47,520 nt of DNA from JBGMEA01 sp041447245 (lineage in GTDB: Bacteria > Bacillota > Clostridia > Eubacteriales > Anaerofustaceae), in contig JBGMEA010000002.1 in NCBI GenBank assembly GCA_041447245.1, positions 1 through 47,520 on the forward strand. Direction: 5' to 3'. The notes under the pieces were generated by a model, which did no database searches, was not told the DNA's origin, and saw only the letters and a program-made list of their open reading frames with translations. This document shows positions 1-7,723 of this stretch, piece by piece (within the stretch, counting starts at the first letter, position 1; each line of letters begins with the position of its first letter). The position numbers were made by a program, and so were the translations under genes.

Positions 1-348
1 TTAATAGATAGCTCTTCAGTTTTACATCAACACTTGTTTTCGTGTCTTTTGGCAAGTGTTTAATTGTCGAAGTATTGTCATCTCCACTTTCCTGTATTCT
101 ACCACCATCCCCATCCCCCTGCAACGCCTTATTACCCGCCGTCTCATCAACATCGATTCCCGCCTCTTTCGCCTTCCCCTTCGCCGCTTCGATCTGATTC
201 GAAAAAGAGTTCTTCAGCTCATCAGTCTTTGCCAATATCTCCGATATCGTATTCTCCCTGCTCCCCATGTTCTTCTTCGACTGCTTCTTGTACGCTTCGA
301 TCTGCGCGTCCGTCACATGCAGTTTCGGGTCTGCCTTCACTGTCTCGG
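1..348 (-). pseudogene. Orphan toxin-tip cassette (third copy), 5'-truncated and cut by the window edge
   Basis: Read on the minus strand, this open frame repeats the last part of the 765-aa toxin at 3068-5365. It enters at the segment ETVKADPKLHVTD and runs to RIQESG, then changes to a new C-terminal sequence starting DDNTSTIKHLPKD that leaves the window at position 1. No ATG with a ribosome binding site is present; homology begins just past the terminator of the upstream gene (361-397). This is the layout of an orphan toxin tip: shared linker plus a variable end without the N-terminal delivery part. The tip is too short here to assign a fold. An immunity gene would be expected to the left, outside the window. 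It is probably silent unless recombined onto a full-length gene. Confidence 0.7.
87..348 (-). repeat. Toxin linker repeat, copy C (partial)
   Basis: Near-identical to 1241-1508 and 3414-3680. It encodes the charged helical linker ending in RIQESG. Identity stops abruptly at both ends: at the tip junction near 86 and at about 348, where the sequence changes to terminator-flanking DNA. Confidence 0.85.
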
Positions 349-360
349 TGAGTTTATTGA

Positions 361-397
361 AAACAAAAACTGACTCCCGTTATTCAGAAGTCAGTTT
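361..397 (-). terminator. Intrinsic terminator after the candidate immunity gene
   Basis: A perfect 9-bp stem (367-375 with 389-397, AAACTGACT/AGTCAGTTT) with a 13-nt loop, followed on the minus strand by a T-rich tract (361-369). It ends the transcript of the gene at 427-819 and separates it from the orphan cassette at 1-348. Confidence 0.7.
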
Positions 398-426
398 CTC
401 TCAGCTAATCAATTTCAGGTTCATGA

Positions 427-819
427 TTACAATAAATCTGCATGCACAACATTATTAACTTGAATGATATCTTTTCTAGTCGTACAATAAGCAATCTTTT
501 GACTGCTATTACTCATATCTAGTTCATCGATATAATAGACATCCTTATTCTTTCTTACTTTCGTTAGAACTCTTTTCCCAATTTTTTCTTTCCCTATAAT
601 CTTGTATTCCGTAGTCAATAGGGACTCATTGGAACCAGCAAGCTTACCAAAAAGCAGGATTTTACACGAATATTCGTTCCCAATTTGCATAAAATCAAAA
701 TTGTTGGTGCTTGTCATTGCAGAATCATCAAAACAATATTCGACTGTTCCTGTTTCGTTATTTTGCAACTGGATCATTCTCGTCATAGCATCATTATCTA
801 TCTTCAATAATTTGTACAT
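427..819 (-). CDS. Candidate immunity protein for the orphan BECR-like toxin tip
   Basis: A 130-aa, probably soluble protein with no signal peptide or membrane segment. I do not recognise a family. It starts 16 nt after the stop of the truncated toxin at 835-2109, has a strong AGGAGG site, and is followed by its own terminator. In polymorphic toxin loci the small gene directly after the toxin tip normally encodes the cognate antitoxin, so I infer immunity from position only. The sequence is acidic to neutral with alternating short strands and a late CTTRKD segment. Base composition is AT-rich compared with the portal and toxin genes, as is common for immunity genes acquired together with a tip. 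An unrelated phage cargo protein remains possible. Confidence 0.6.
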   Translation of the reverse strand: MYKLLKIDNDAMTRMIQLQNNETGTVEYCFDDSAMTSTNNFDFMQIGNEYSCKILLFGKLAGSNESLLTTEYKIIGKEKIGKRVLTKVRKNKDVYYIDELDMSNSSQKIAYCTTRKDIIQVNNVVHADLL

Positions 820-834
820 CTAGTTCCTCCTATA

Positions 835-2109
835 TTATTTGCACGGATAAAACGATACAATATATCCATTGGTTCCGTATGCTAAAAGATACTTTTGATT
901 CCCAATCTGATATATTGCATAGTGCCCTCTCTCGTTCGTACCTCTAGCAAATGGCTTTTGTTTTAAAGTAGTAAACAAAAATTCATGAATATTCTCAACC
1001 CCTTTTGCGCTGAAATCAATACCATGTGTGTTTACAATATGTGTCAACCCGGATGATTCAGTACCGTTCTCCAACCACAGCAACGTACCATCTTCGGTTT
1101 TAGCGACCATTACTACATCTGCGGAGTTGTATTTCACACCACTCTGCGCCAGTTCATCCAAAAGTTCAGGTTGGAGAAAGTCTGCATTCTCTCCATCTGG
1201 AGATTTCTCCGAAACAACATCTCCAGCCGATAATGCTCCACTTTCCTGTATTCTACCACCATCCCCATCCCCCTGCAACGTCTTATTACTCGCTGTCTCA
1301 TCAACCTCAATCCCCGCCTCTTTCGCCTTCCCCTTCGCCGCTTCGATCTGATTCGAAAAAGAGTTCTTCAGTTCATCGGTCTTTGCCAATATCTCTGATA
1401 TCGTATTCTCCCTGCTCCCCATATTCTTCTTCGACTGCTTTTTGTACGCTTCGATCTGCGCATCCGTCACATGCAGGTTCGGGTCTGCCTTCACCGTCTC
1501 GGCATAGGCGTTCGTGACCGCGTCGCCCACTTTCTTCAAGTCAGCATCAGACAATCGTTTCAGGTTCGCTTCGTTGAGCAGCCCGCCTTCACCCGCAATG
1601 TCCGTGGAGCCGTTCTTCTTTTTACCCGAACCTCCTAAACTCATCGCACTTGCAATCACAACGCTGTTGAGCATCATGTCCATCGTCTCTTTACTCATCG
1701 CGTGGTTCCAGATATCGCCGAGCGTATTTGATTCTCCCAACGTCGCATTGCGCAGTATCGGATCGATTGCTTCCTGCAGGAAGGTCTGCGCCGCAGCTTC
1801 CCCCATATTTTTTGAAAGCGCAGCTATCGTTTTGACGGTGTTCGGATTCTTGATCACTTTGCTCACCGCCCTGTTGATGCCTTCTTTCACTTTTGTTATT
1901 GCGCCATTCTGTCCCGAAGTGTTTCCCTCTTTCATTCCGAGCCCTTCAAAGAACGTCCCGAACGCCAGATTTGCCGCTCCGTTCAGAAGGCTGTAAGCGG
2001 AGGCTTCTTCATCGCTCTTCCCTTCCGCCTTTGCCTGTCGGTAGGAATTTCCGCCTGCGGCGGTTGCATTCGGCACGTTGCGTGCCGCGCGGTAGAGGAT
2101 TTTCCCCAC
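835..2109 (-). CDS. 5'-truncated orphan polymorphic toxin with BECR-like nuclease tip
   Basis: A 424-aa frame whose first 290 or so residues repeat residues of the full-length toxin at 3068-5365 (from GKVGKILYRAARN to RIQESG), with one diverged patch in the middle. The only available start is a GTG at 2109 without a clear ribosome binding site; a terminator lies just upstream (2153-2175), so the copy lacks the N-terminal half and is probably not expressed as such. After RIQESG the tip is new. It carries HIVNTHGIDF, then GHYAIYQIG, then NGYIVSFYP at the very end. That His-rich helix plus terminal strand pattern resembles phage and bacterial Barnase/EndoU/ColicinE5-RelE-fold (BECR) RNase toxins; the assignment is by pattern memory, not a search. 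The next gene (427-819) is the likely immunity partner. Confidence 0.7.
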   Translation of the reverse strand: MGKILYRAARNVPNATAAGGNSYRQAKAEGKSDEEASAYSLLNGAANLAFGTFFEGLGMKEGNTSGQNGAITKVKEGINRAVSKVIKNPNTVKTIAALSKNMGEAAAQTFLQEAIDPILRNATLGESNTLGDIWNHAMSKETMDMMLNSVVIASAMSLGGSGKKKNGSTDIAGEGGLLNEANLKRLSDADLKKVGDAVTNAYAETVKADPNLHVTDAQIEAYKKQSKKNMGSRENTISEILAKTDELKNSFSNQIEAAKGKAKEAGIEVDETASNKTLQGDGDGGRIQESGALSAGDVVSEKSPDGENADFLQPELLDELAQSGVKYNSADVVMVAKTEDGTLLWLENGTESSGLTHIVNTHGIDFSAKGVENIHEFLFTTLKQKPFARGTNERGHYAIYQIGNQKYLLAYGTNGYIVSFYPCK

Positions 2110-2133
2110 TTTCCCGAGCTGGGTTGCCGCGGA
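1241..2133 (-). repeat. Toxin linker repeat, copy B (about 0.89 kb)
   Basis: Long direct repeat of 3414-4303 in the same orientation. Most codons are identical; one patch of roughly 110 bases (around 1615-1730) has diverged to a different helical segment. The repeat starts at the tip junction and ends shortly before a terminator. Confidence 0.9.
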
Positions 2134-2152
2134 GTTTCCGCAATGAAAGCAA

Positions 2153-2175
2153 CAAAAAAAGCCCCCGAAGGGGCT
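2153..2175 (-). terminator. Intrinsic terminator after the Imm33-like gene
   Basis: The stem AGCCCC/GGGGCT (2160-2165 with 2170-2175) with a four-base CGAA loop (plus-strand reading) is followed on the minus strand by seven T (2153-2159). It closes the portal-toxin-immunity transcript and isolates the truncated toxin copy downstream. Confidence 0.8.
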
Positions 2176-2208
2176 GAAAGTTTATATGCTCTAAAAAAGC
2201 TGGAAAGT

Positions 2209-2526
2209 TTATAAAGATATTTCCTTTCCGGTAGAAGTAGATATAAAAAATTTCCTACCGTCTTTAACAACAAATGTAAGGTCGGTTCCAGTTGGTAAGT
2301 CAAAAACAGCCATTACGGCTGGTTCTATTTCAACAATAGTGTTCCAATCACAAACGACCATATTATCAGGATTGTTTAAAAAATCCTCCGTATCAATATC
2401 CGCAAAAAAACGCCAACCATTATCCAATTCGTTTACAGCTTCATCCTTGACACACCAGCGCAATTCACCTTTTGCATCAATGATATTTCGAGAGATGATA
2501 CACCCCCCCAGTCCTGCACTTTTCAT
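2209..2526 (-). CDS. DUF2185 / Imm33-type immunity protein
   Basis: A 105-aa soluble protein matching the DUF2185 (Imm33) pattern: an N-terminal strand with IISRNIIDAKGELRW, then the diagnostic VNELDNGWRFF core at about residues 32-42, then the NNPDNMVVCDWNT segment. Proteins of this family are listed among immunity proteins of polymorphic toxin systems and also occur as stand-alone proteins. Its ATG overlaps the stop of the ankyrin gene (2523-2526), with no separate ribosome binding site, so the two are translationally coupled. It is the last gene before the terminator at 2153-2175. Which of the two neutralises the GH-E toxin cannot be told from sequence; it may also protect against a tip that has been lost. 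Confidence 0.8.
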   Translation of the reverse strand: MKSAGLGGCIISRNIIDAKGELRWCVKDEAVNELDNGWRFFADIDTEDFLNNPDNMVVCDWNTIVEIEPAVMAVFDLPTGTDLTFVVKDGRKFFISTSTGKEISL

Positions 2527-3056
2527 ACAATAATATCCTTTATCATTTTTTTCATCTCTGCATCTCCTCTTTCTTTAATGATATCCATTGCAGAAATCCC
2601 AGCCTTATTTACTGAATGAATATCAGGTTTTCTTTTCAAACAAAACAAAATCAACTCCATACTATCGACCGTACGTTGTTTTAAAACATCAAGCAGTAAA
2701 CACTGAAATGCTGTATTTTGATATTTTATATCTTGCAAATTCAAATCAACCCCTTTACTGATCAGCCGTTTGGCTATATTCACCGCCCCATGCGTATGAA
2801 TACCTGATGAAACAAAATGCAGTTCATTGTATTTCATCTTTGTAACGACATTGATACGGGCATTATTATCAAGTAAAAAATTTGCGATTCCAAATTTTCT
2901 TCCGATTAACGAGTGCTGCAACAAGCTGATTCCCTGCGTGTCTTGAATGTCAACGATATCAGATATAGATTTGTGTTCTGACCTCATCTTTTCCAACAGA
3001 TCATCTAAATCTCCCATCTCAGCCACGGTATAATATGTCGCTTTAGAAATATCCAT
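2523..3056 (-). CDS. Ankyrin-repeat immunity-type protein
   Basis: A 177-aa protein built of degenerate ankyrin repeats: GISLLQHSLIGRKFGIANFLLDN, the AVNIAKRLISKGVDLN unit and SVNKAGISAMDIIKERG are typical helix-turn-helix-loop units. There is no signal peptide. The start is the ATG at 3056, served by AAAGGAG six bases upstream; a GTG one codon earlier is also possible. It lies 11 nt after the stop of the GH-E toxin and overlaps the DUF2185 gene, so all three are one transcript. Ankyrin proteins are known as immunity partners of nuclease toxins, and direct adjacency makes it the first candidate for the GH-E antitoxin. That role is inference from position and family. Confidence 0.75.
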   Translation of the reverse strand: MDISKATYYTVAEMGDLDDLLEKMRSEHKSISDIVDIQDTQGISLLQHSLIGRKFGIANFLLDNNARINVVTKMKYNELHFVSSGIHTHGAVNIAKRLISKGVDLNLQDIKYQNTAFQCLLLDVLKQRTVDSMELILFCLKRKPDIHSVNKAGISAMDIIKERGDAEMKKMIKDIIV

Positions 3057-3067
3057 CACATGCTCCT

Positions 3068-5365
3068 TTATTCATACTGATGCCCTCTGTTTGTGCTTGG
3101 AAGTTCAGGTCTATAATTATTCGGGTCGTGATACCATATCAAGAATTCTTCTTTCGTAATTTCTTCATTCATGTATCGTTTATGCATATCATTATAATTT
3201 TGACCGGGAATATGTCCCATATCCCACTGCCCATTTCTTGGTTTGCTTTTATCCCAAAAAATCTCCGTACCCGTTGGATCATATACTTTACCTGTAGCAG
3301 GATCTTTTGCATTCTCCCAAACGGTATCAACTTGCCCCCGTTTATATGCAGGTCTGCTCGTACTATAAGGTACTTTTTTATCAATAGGATTTGTTGAAAC
3401 CCTATCTTCGCCGCTTTCCTGTATTCTACCACCATCCCCATCCCCCTGCAACGCCTTATTACCCGCCGTCTCATCAACATCGATTCCCGCCTCTTTCGCC
3501 TTCCCCTTCGCCGCTTCGATCTGATTCGAAAAAGAGTTCTTCAGTTCATCGGTCTTTACCAATATCTCTGATATCGCGTTCTCCCTGCTCCCCATGTTCT
3601 TCTTCGACTGCTTCTTGTACGCCGCAATCTGTGCATCCGTCACATGCAGGTTCGGGTCTGCTTTCACCGTCTCGGCATACGCGTTTGTAACCGCGTCTCC
3701 GACCTTGCGCAAATCACTGTCGGACAGCTTCTTTAAATTCGCTTCGTTGAGCAGCCCGCCTTCCCCCGCAACCTTCGAGACTGCACGGTTCACCCCCATG
3801 CTGCCAAGCTGCATACCTCCCGCGATTGCCGCACTCTCCAATGCTTTCTTGATCGTTTCGGCACTCGTTACATGCGTCAGGATATCGCCGAGCGTATTTG
3901 ATTCTCCCAACGTCGCATTGCGCAGTATCGGATCGATTGCTTCCTGCAGGAAGGTCTGAGCCGCAGCTTCCCCCATATTCTTTGATAGTGCAGCAATCGT
4001 TTTGACGGTGTTCGGATTCTTGATCACTTTGCTCACCGCCCTGTTGATGCCTTCTTTCACTTTTGTTATTGCGCCATTCTGTCCCGCAGTGTTCCCCTCT
4101 TTCATTCCGAGCCCTTCAAAGAACGTCCCGAACGCCAGATTTGCCGCTCCGTTCAGAAGGCTGTAAGCGGAAGCTTGCTCATCGCTTTTCCCTTCCCCCT
4201 TTGCCTGTCGGTAGGAACTCCCGCCTGCGGCGGTTGCATTCGGCACGTTCCGTGCCGCGCGGTAGAGGATTTTCCCCACTTTCCCGAGCTCGCTCGCCGC
4301 GGACGCAGGCAGCATCATATCCGTTACCAATCCCGGGACAGAATATCCGATAAAGTTGGAAATCCCGCTGAGGGTTTTCAGTCCCCCCGAAGCGTTTTCC
4401 AATGCTTTTTCGTTCTCGATTGCGATCGGGGACTCCACCAAAAGATAATCGGGTACATCCAATCCGAAGAGTTTGTACATCATTACCTTGGTATCCGTTG
4501 ACCAACTTTCCAATCCTTCCCCAAAGCTTCCCGCAGTCGCCGCTGTGATCTGATCTCCTTTTGTATATTCTTTGTTTGCCGCATCTTCCCGTGCCTGCTG
4601 TGCCCAAGCGAGACTTCGTTCATACAGCAGTTTGTTCAATGTATCCTGCTGTCCCAATTTTGGAAGCCACTGGTCGAGGTCTTCGATGTAGGTGCCCGCC
4701 TTCTCCAGATCAGCTTCGATGTCCGAGAGCGGACGGATCGTCGGTGTCGGAGCGGGGTCGGGCTCTGTTGGCTGTTCTGGCGTTTCTGCCTTCTGCTTCA
4801 GCTGCGATGCGTATTCATATCGTTGTTTTGCCTCGTTGTAACTCGCCTTTGCCGCGTCATACGCCTGCTGCACGCTCTGTCTTTCTTCCGCGCTTCCCCG
4901 CTCCGTGCGCAGTTCGAGCTGTGCCGCTTTCATCGCACTCAGCGCATCGCTCATCGCTGCGCTTGCGTTGCTCATCGCAGTATCGGGCGAAAGAGAATAC
5001 TGTGTACTCGTCTGCTGCTGTGCAGCTTGTGCTTCCTTGACTGCTTTTGCGTATCGTATCTTTTGTGCCGCAGCATCCATCACGTCGGTGTCGATGCGAT
5101 AAGACTTATTTTGATTGCCCGTATCGGAAGTGTCGGCAGCCGATGCGGCGCCCGTCTGATTGTTTGCGGACAGATTCCCGATGGCGTTCGATACGGAAAA
5201 TCCCGACAGAAAATCCTGTCGGGATTTCAGGTAGTCGTCCTGTATTTGTTTGAGATTGTTCAGATAATCCTGCGCCAGTCGGTTCAGTCCGCTGTAGTCT
5301 TTGCTTGTTCCGTTCAACAGCGATCGGCTCTGCCTGCTCAGGATGTCCGTCGGTTTGTTTGGCAT
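3068..5365 (-). CDS. Phage-associated polymorphic toxin with C-terminal GH-E (HNH/EndoVII) nuclease
   Basis: A 765-aa protein. The ATG at 5365 has GGAGG within the end of the portal gene, whose stop is 4 nt upstream; a longer frame from 5401 would overlap the portal. Residues 1-230 are Ala/Gln/Lys-rich and predicted coiled coil, ending in a PEQPTEPDPAPTPT hinge. The middle (about 230-650) is helical with small-residue-rich segments such as GYSVPGLVTDMM and a motif (SYRQAKGEGKSDEQASAYSL) that I recall from large phage structural or ejection proteins. The last 110 residues form the toxin: VWENAKDPATGKVYDPTGTEIF, WDMGHIPG and NYRPELPSTNRGHQYE contain the conserved Gly-His and Glu positions of the GH-E superfamily of metal-dependent nucleases. 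The position right after the portal is where MuF-type toxins sit in temperate phages, but I see no MuF domain. Confidence 0.85.
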   Translation of the reverse strand: MPNKPTDILSRQSRSLLNGTSKDYSGLNRLAQDYLNNLKQIQDDYLKSRQDFLSGFSVSNAIGNLSANNQTGAASAADTSDTGNQNKSYRIDTDVMDAAAQKIRYAKAVKEAQAAQQQTSTQYSLSPDTAMSNASAAMSDALSAMKAAQLELRTERGSAEERQSVQQAYDAAKASYNEAKQRYEYASQLKQKAETPEQPTEPDPAPTPTIRPLSDIEADLEKAGTYIEDLDQWLPKLGQQDTLNKLLYERSLAWAQQAREDAANKEYTKGDQITAATAGSFGEGLESWSTDTKVMMYKLFGLDVPDYLLVESPIAIENEKALENASGGLKTLSGISNFIGYSVPGLVTDMMLPASAASELGKVGKILYRAARNVPNATAAGGSSYRQAKGEGKSDEQASAYSLLNGAANLAFGTFFEGLGMKEGNTAGQNGAITKVKEGINRAVSKVIKNPNTVKTIAALSKNMGEAAAQTFLQEAIDPILRNATLGESNTLGDILTHVTSAETIKKALESAAIAGGMQLGSMGVNRAVSKVAGEGGLLNEANLKKLSDSDLRKVGDAVTNAYAETVKADPNLHVTDAQIAAYKKQSKKNMGSRENAISEILVKTDELKNSFSNQIEAAKGKAKEAGIDVDETAGNKALQGDGDGGRIQESGEDRVSTNPIDKKVPYSTSRPAYKRGQVDTVWENAKDPATGKVYDPTGTEIFWDKSKPRNGQWDMGHIPGQNYNDMHKRYMNEEITKEEFLIWYHDPNNYRPELPSTNRGHQYE
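3414..4303 (-). repeat. Toxin linker repeat, copy A (within the full-length toxin)
   Basis: The intact parent copy of the repeat also found at 1241-2133 and, partly, at 87-348. It covers the helical middle and linker of the toxin and ends at the junction RIQESG where the tip begins. Confidence 0.9.
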
Positions 5366-5369
5366 GGCA

Positions 5370-7142
5370 TCAGACCTCCGGTTCCTGCTGCAGGGTCGCA
5401 TTTCCCGTCTGCATCGGCAGCGTCGAATCGTTCGGAGTTGACGGAGCTGACTGCATATCCGCTGATTGTGCGGGCTGCGTTTCCGCGCCGCTTGGTTTCA
5501 TTCCCTGCGCTGCGCCTTCCGAATCGGACGAGGCGCCCAACTGGCTGAGAATGGAGGGCAGCATCTGCTTTGCCTGCTTCATCACCTGCGCTTTGCGCGC
5601 GTCCACGATCTGCTGCAGCTTCGCTTTCGGCGCGACCGCATTGTCGTCGAGCAGTTTCACGTATTCTTCGAAGGTCAGTGTTTTCTGCGCGAACAGATTC
5701 TGCAGACATTGCTCCTGCGCGTACTTGCTGTAGGGATTGTCGGGGGAGACATCCACGCGCACGTCGATCTTGAGTGTTTCCAATTCTTCTGCGGAGATGG
5801 TTGACTTTGTCGGATCGTCGTCTCCGCTGTCCGACACCACGTCCATTCCGTTCGGATGATAAGCCACCCACATGTCGTACCAAATGCGCGCGATGTCCTC
5901 CACAAACTGACGGAACGCCGCAATCTGTCCGTTCAAAGGAAGCGCCGCCGCATCCCGCACCGCAATGATCGCCGCTCCGCTTGCCTGTTCGGGGTTGATC
6001 TGTCCCGTCACCGCTTCCCCGGCGCCCGCAAGCTCTCTGGTCGTCGTTACCATCTGCGTCACGATTTCGCGCGCGAGTGGATTGATCTGAGCCGGCTGCA
6101 GGTATTGGATGGTGTCGCTCACCTTCTGCATCTTGTTGGTGTTCATCCCGATATGCGTGCCGACGGACGAGAGTTTCGCCACGGCGTCTTTCGGCAGCAC
6201 GGCATTGTCGTAAACGATGTGCGGGAAGGCGTACTGCTTGATCCCTGTGAGCAGGCGCACGAGAGACTTGTTGATCTCGATCTGGTTCGGAATCTTGCGC
6301 CACACTTCCCCGATGCCCCGTGCGGAACCTTTCTCTCTGTTCCAGGAATACTGCGCAAGCGGATACAGGCACATCCCGTCGATTGCCGTGTCGGGCTGAT
6401 AGATCACCTGCTTGGTCGAACGGCAGATGTGCACCGTGCCGTCCTGTTTCCAGAGTTTCAGAATCGAGACGCATTTTCCGCTGTTTTCTCCGTCTTCATC
6501 GGGATAGGACAGCTCCGTTTTGGATGCGTCCCCCATCTGATATTCCGTTTCTCCGTCAGGCTGAATCAGCGCGATCTCGTCTTCGGATATGCCGTTTGCG
6601 CGCGCGATCTCCTTGATCTCGTCCGCGAACAGCCTCTGCGCGATCAGAATATATCGCTGTCTCTGGATGTCGGGTTCCTGCTCATCGGACAGAAACAGGT
6701 TCGTGCTGTCGATTGCGTCGAGTTCGATCTGCCCGTCCGCGTCGTAGAAATAGGCAAAACTGTCCCCCGCAATGCAGGCGTCCGAAATCATGTCCCATGA
6801 AATCTTTTCCAGCTTCAGCCGCTCCCACGTCTTGAGCGCATGATTGTTGAGTTTCTCGCACACCGCCATGCTGTCCGCATATCCGTCTCCGAAATTCATC
6901 GTGGAGTAGTTGATGCTCATGCCGTTCTGTGCCACCGTCGCTTGCTTGTACTCCACAATCGGACGGATGATGTTGTAGGACGGCGGGCGTTCTCCAGCAG
7001 TTTTCAGTCCGTACCACTGATCTCCCGAGAAGAAGCGAAAGCATTCATCGCAGCGGGTAAAATGCTGCTGCTGTGTCAGATAATCGACTCCGCGGCGGTA
7101 TTGCTGCCAGACCGCAGTCGCGTCGTTGTCGTATTGTTTCAT
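5370..7142 (-). CDS. Phage portal protein
   Basis: A 590-aa protein with the order of features seen in portal proteins of clostridial phages. An N-terminal wing holds RCDECFRFFSGDQWYGLK and NIIRPIVEYKQATVAQNG. A central domain follows with DACIAGDSFAYFYDADGQ and DSTNLFLSDEQEPDIQRQR. The C-terminal stem has LAGAGEAVTGQINPEQASGA and a Gln/Pro-rich tail. It would form the dodecameric DNA channel of the capsid and dock the terminase. The ATG at 7142 directly follows the stop of the upstream small gene and has GGAGGAGG. The toxin gene starts 4 nt after its stop, so the pair is translationally linked. Phage genes here are clearly richer in G+C than the flanking genes. No capsid, scaffold or tail gene is visible in the window. 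Confidence 0.88.
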   Translation of the reverse strand: MKQYDNDATAVWQQYRRGVDYLTQQQHFTRCDECFRFFSGDQWYGLKTAGERPPSYNIIRPIVEYKQATVAQNGMSINYSTMNFGDGYADSMAVCEKLNNHALKTWERLKLEKISWDMISDACIAGDSFAYFYDADGQIELDAIDSTNLFLSDEQEPDIQRQRYILIAQRLFADEIKEIARANGISEDEIALIQPDGETEYQMGDASKTELSYPDEDGENSGKCVSILKLWKQDGTVHICRSTKQVIYQPDTAIDGMCLYPLAQYSWNREKGSARGIGEVWRKIPNQIEINKSLVRLLTGIKQYAFPHIVYDNAVLPKDAVAKLSSVGTHIGMNTNKMQKVSDTIQYLQPAQINPLAREIVTQMVTTTRELAGAGEAVTGQINPEQASGAAIIAVRDAAALPLNGQIAAFRQFVEDIARIWYDMWVAYHPNGMDVVSDSGDDDPTKSTISAEELETLKIDVRVDVSPDNPYSKYAQEQCLQNLFAQKTLTFEEYVKLLDDNAVAPKAKLQQIVDARKAQVMKQAKQMLPSILSQLGASSDSEGAAQGMKPSGAETQPAQSADMQSAPSTPNDSTLPMQTGNATLQQEPEV

Positions 7143-7385
7143 TTAAAGCACCTCCTCCTGCGGCGCATCCGTGCCGTAGCGTTCGATGTTTTCCCATTCG
7201 ATGCGCGCCTTGCGTTCCGCCTCCGTTTCCTTTTGTACCTGTCGGCGCGTCAATCGCACGGTCGGCTTCTTTCTTTCAATCGATTCTCCTTTTGCGAGCG
7301 AGCTTCCGTCGCGCAGTCCGAAGCGATAAGCGACAAGCACGGCAATCAGCGCCGCTGCCGCAAACAGTGTGTTCATCATTTCCAT
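7143..7385 (-). CDS. Small single-pass membrane protein of the phage block
   Basis: An 80-aa protein starting at the ATG at 7385, preceded by AGGAAGG. An N-terminal hydrophobic helix (NTLFAAAALIAVLVAY, residues 4-19) is followed by a strongly charged cytoplasmic stretch rich in Arg, Lys and Glu. The stop codon TAA abuts the portal ATG. I recognise no family. Small charged proteins are often found between terminase and portal genes of phages in Clostridia, so it probably belongs to the portal operon. Its function is unknown. Confidence 0.6.
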   Translation of the reverse strand: MEMMNTLFAAAALIAVLVAYRFGLRDGSSLAKGESIERKKPTVRLTRRQVQKETEAERKARIEWENIERYGTDAPQEEVL

Positions 7386-7443
7386 TCGTGTTGTTTCCTT
7401 CCTGTATTGTGTCGGGGACAATCCTGCCGATCGCCATCCCGCA

Positions 7444-7472
7444 ATAAAAAAACAGCCGAATTCCGACTGTTT
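7444..7472 (-). terminator. Weak terminator-like hairpin upstream of the portal operon
   Basis: The stem AAACAG/CTGTTT with an inner CG/CG pair is followed by a T tract on the minus strand. It would end a minus-strand gene lying to the right, yet none is present there; it may be a relic of a rearranged phage operon. The rest of 7480-7680 shows no gene. Confidence 0.45.
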
Positions 7473-7680
7473 TCTCCTTTTTCGAGCTTATCAAAAATCG
7501 AACGGACAATCTATGACGGACACTTCCGCAAGAAGTGCTTGGCGTGAATGCCAGAAAAAAAATCCGCTGCGTTTTCTCACACGACTGAAACAGATTTGTA
7601 GATTGCAATGTAACATTTTGAATACGCAGATTTATTGCATCAAACGTGCATAATTTTCTGCAATTTATCGTTTTCTTTGC

Positions 7681-7686
7681 TATAAT
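7681..7686 (+). promoter_or_regulatory. -10 box (TATAAT) of the TetR-type regulator gene
   Basis: A consensus TATAAT lies 38 bases before the start codon; the -35 region is poor. Several TTGCA/TGCAA half-sites surround it (7600-7700), which could be an autoregulatory operator. Confidence 0.5.
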
Positions 7687-7723
7687 ATGAATTGCAAAAT
7701 GCTATATAAGGAATAAAGAGAAT

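Noticed and set aside
5856..6800. Long plus-strand frame opposite the portal gene, and a long alternative minus-strand frame at 5338-6474
   Set aside because: Both are shadows of the G+C-rich portal gene; neither has a ribosome site or a known motif.
1..7385. Complete inducible prophage
   Set aside because: No capsid, tail, lysis, integrase or repressor gene and no attachment site can be seen in the window.
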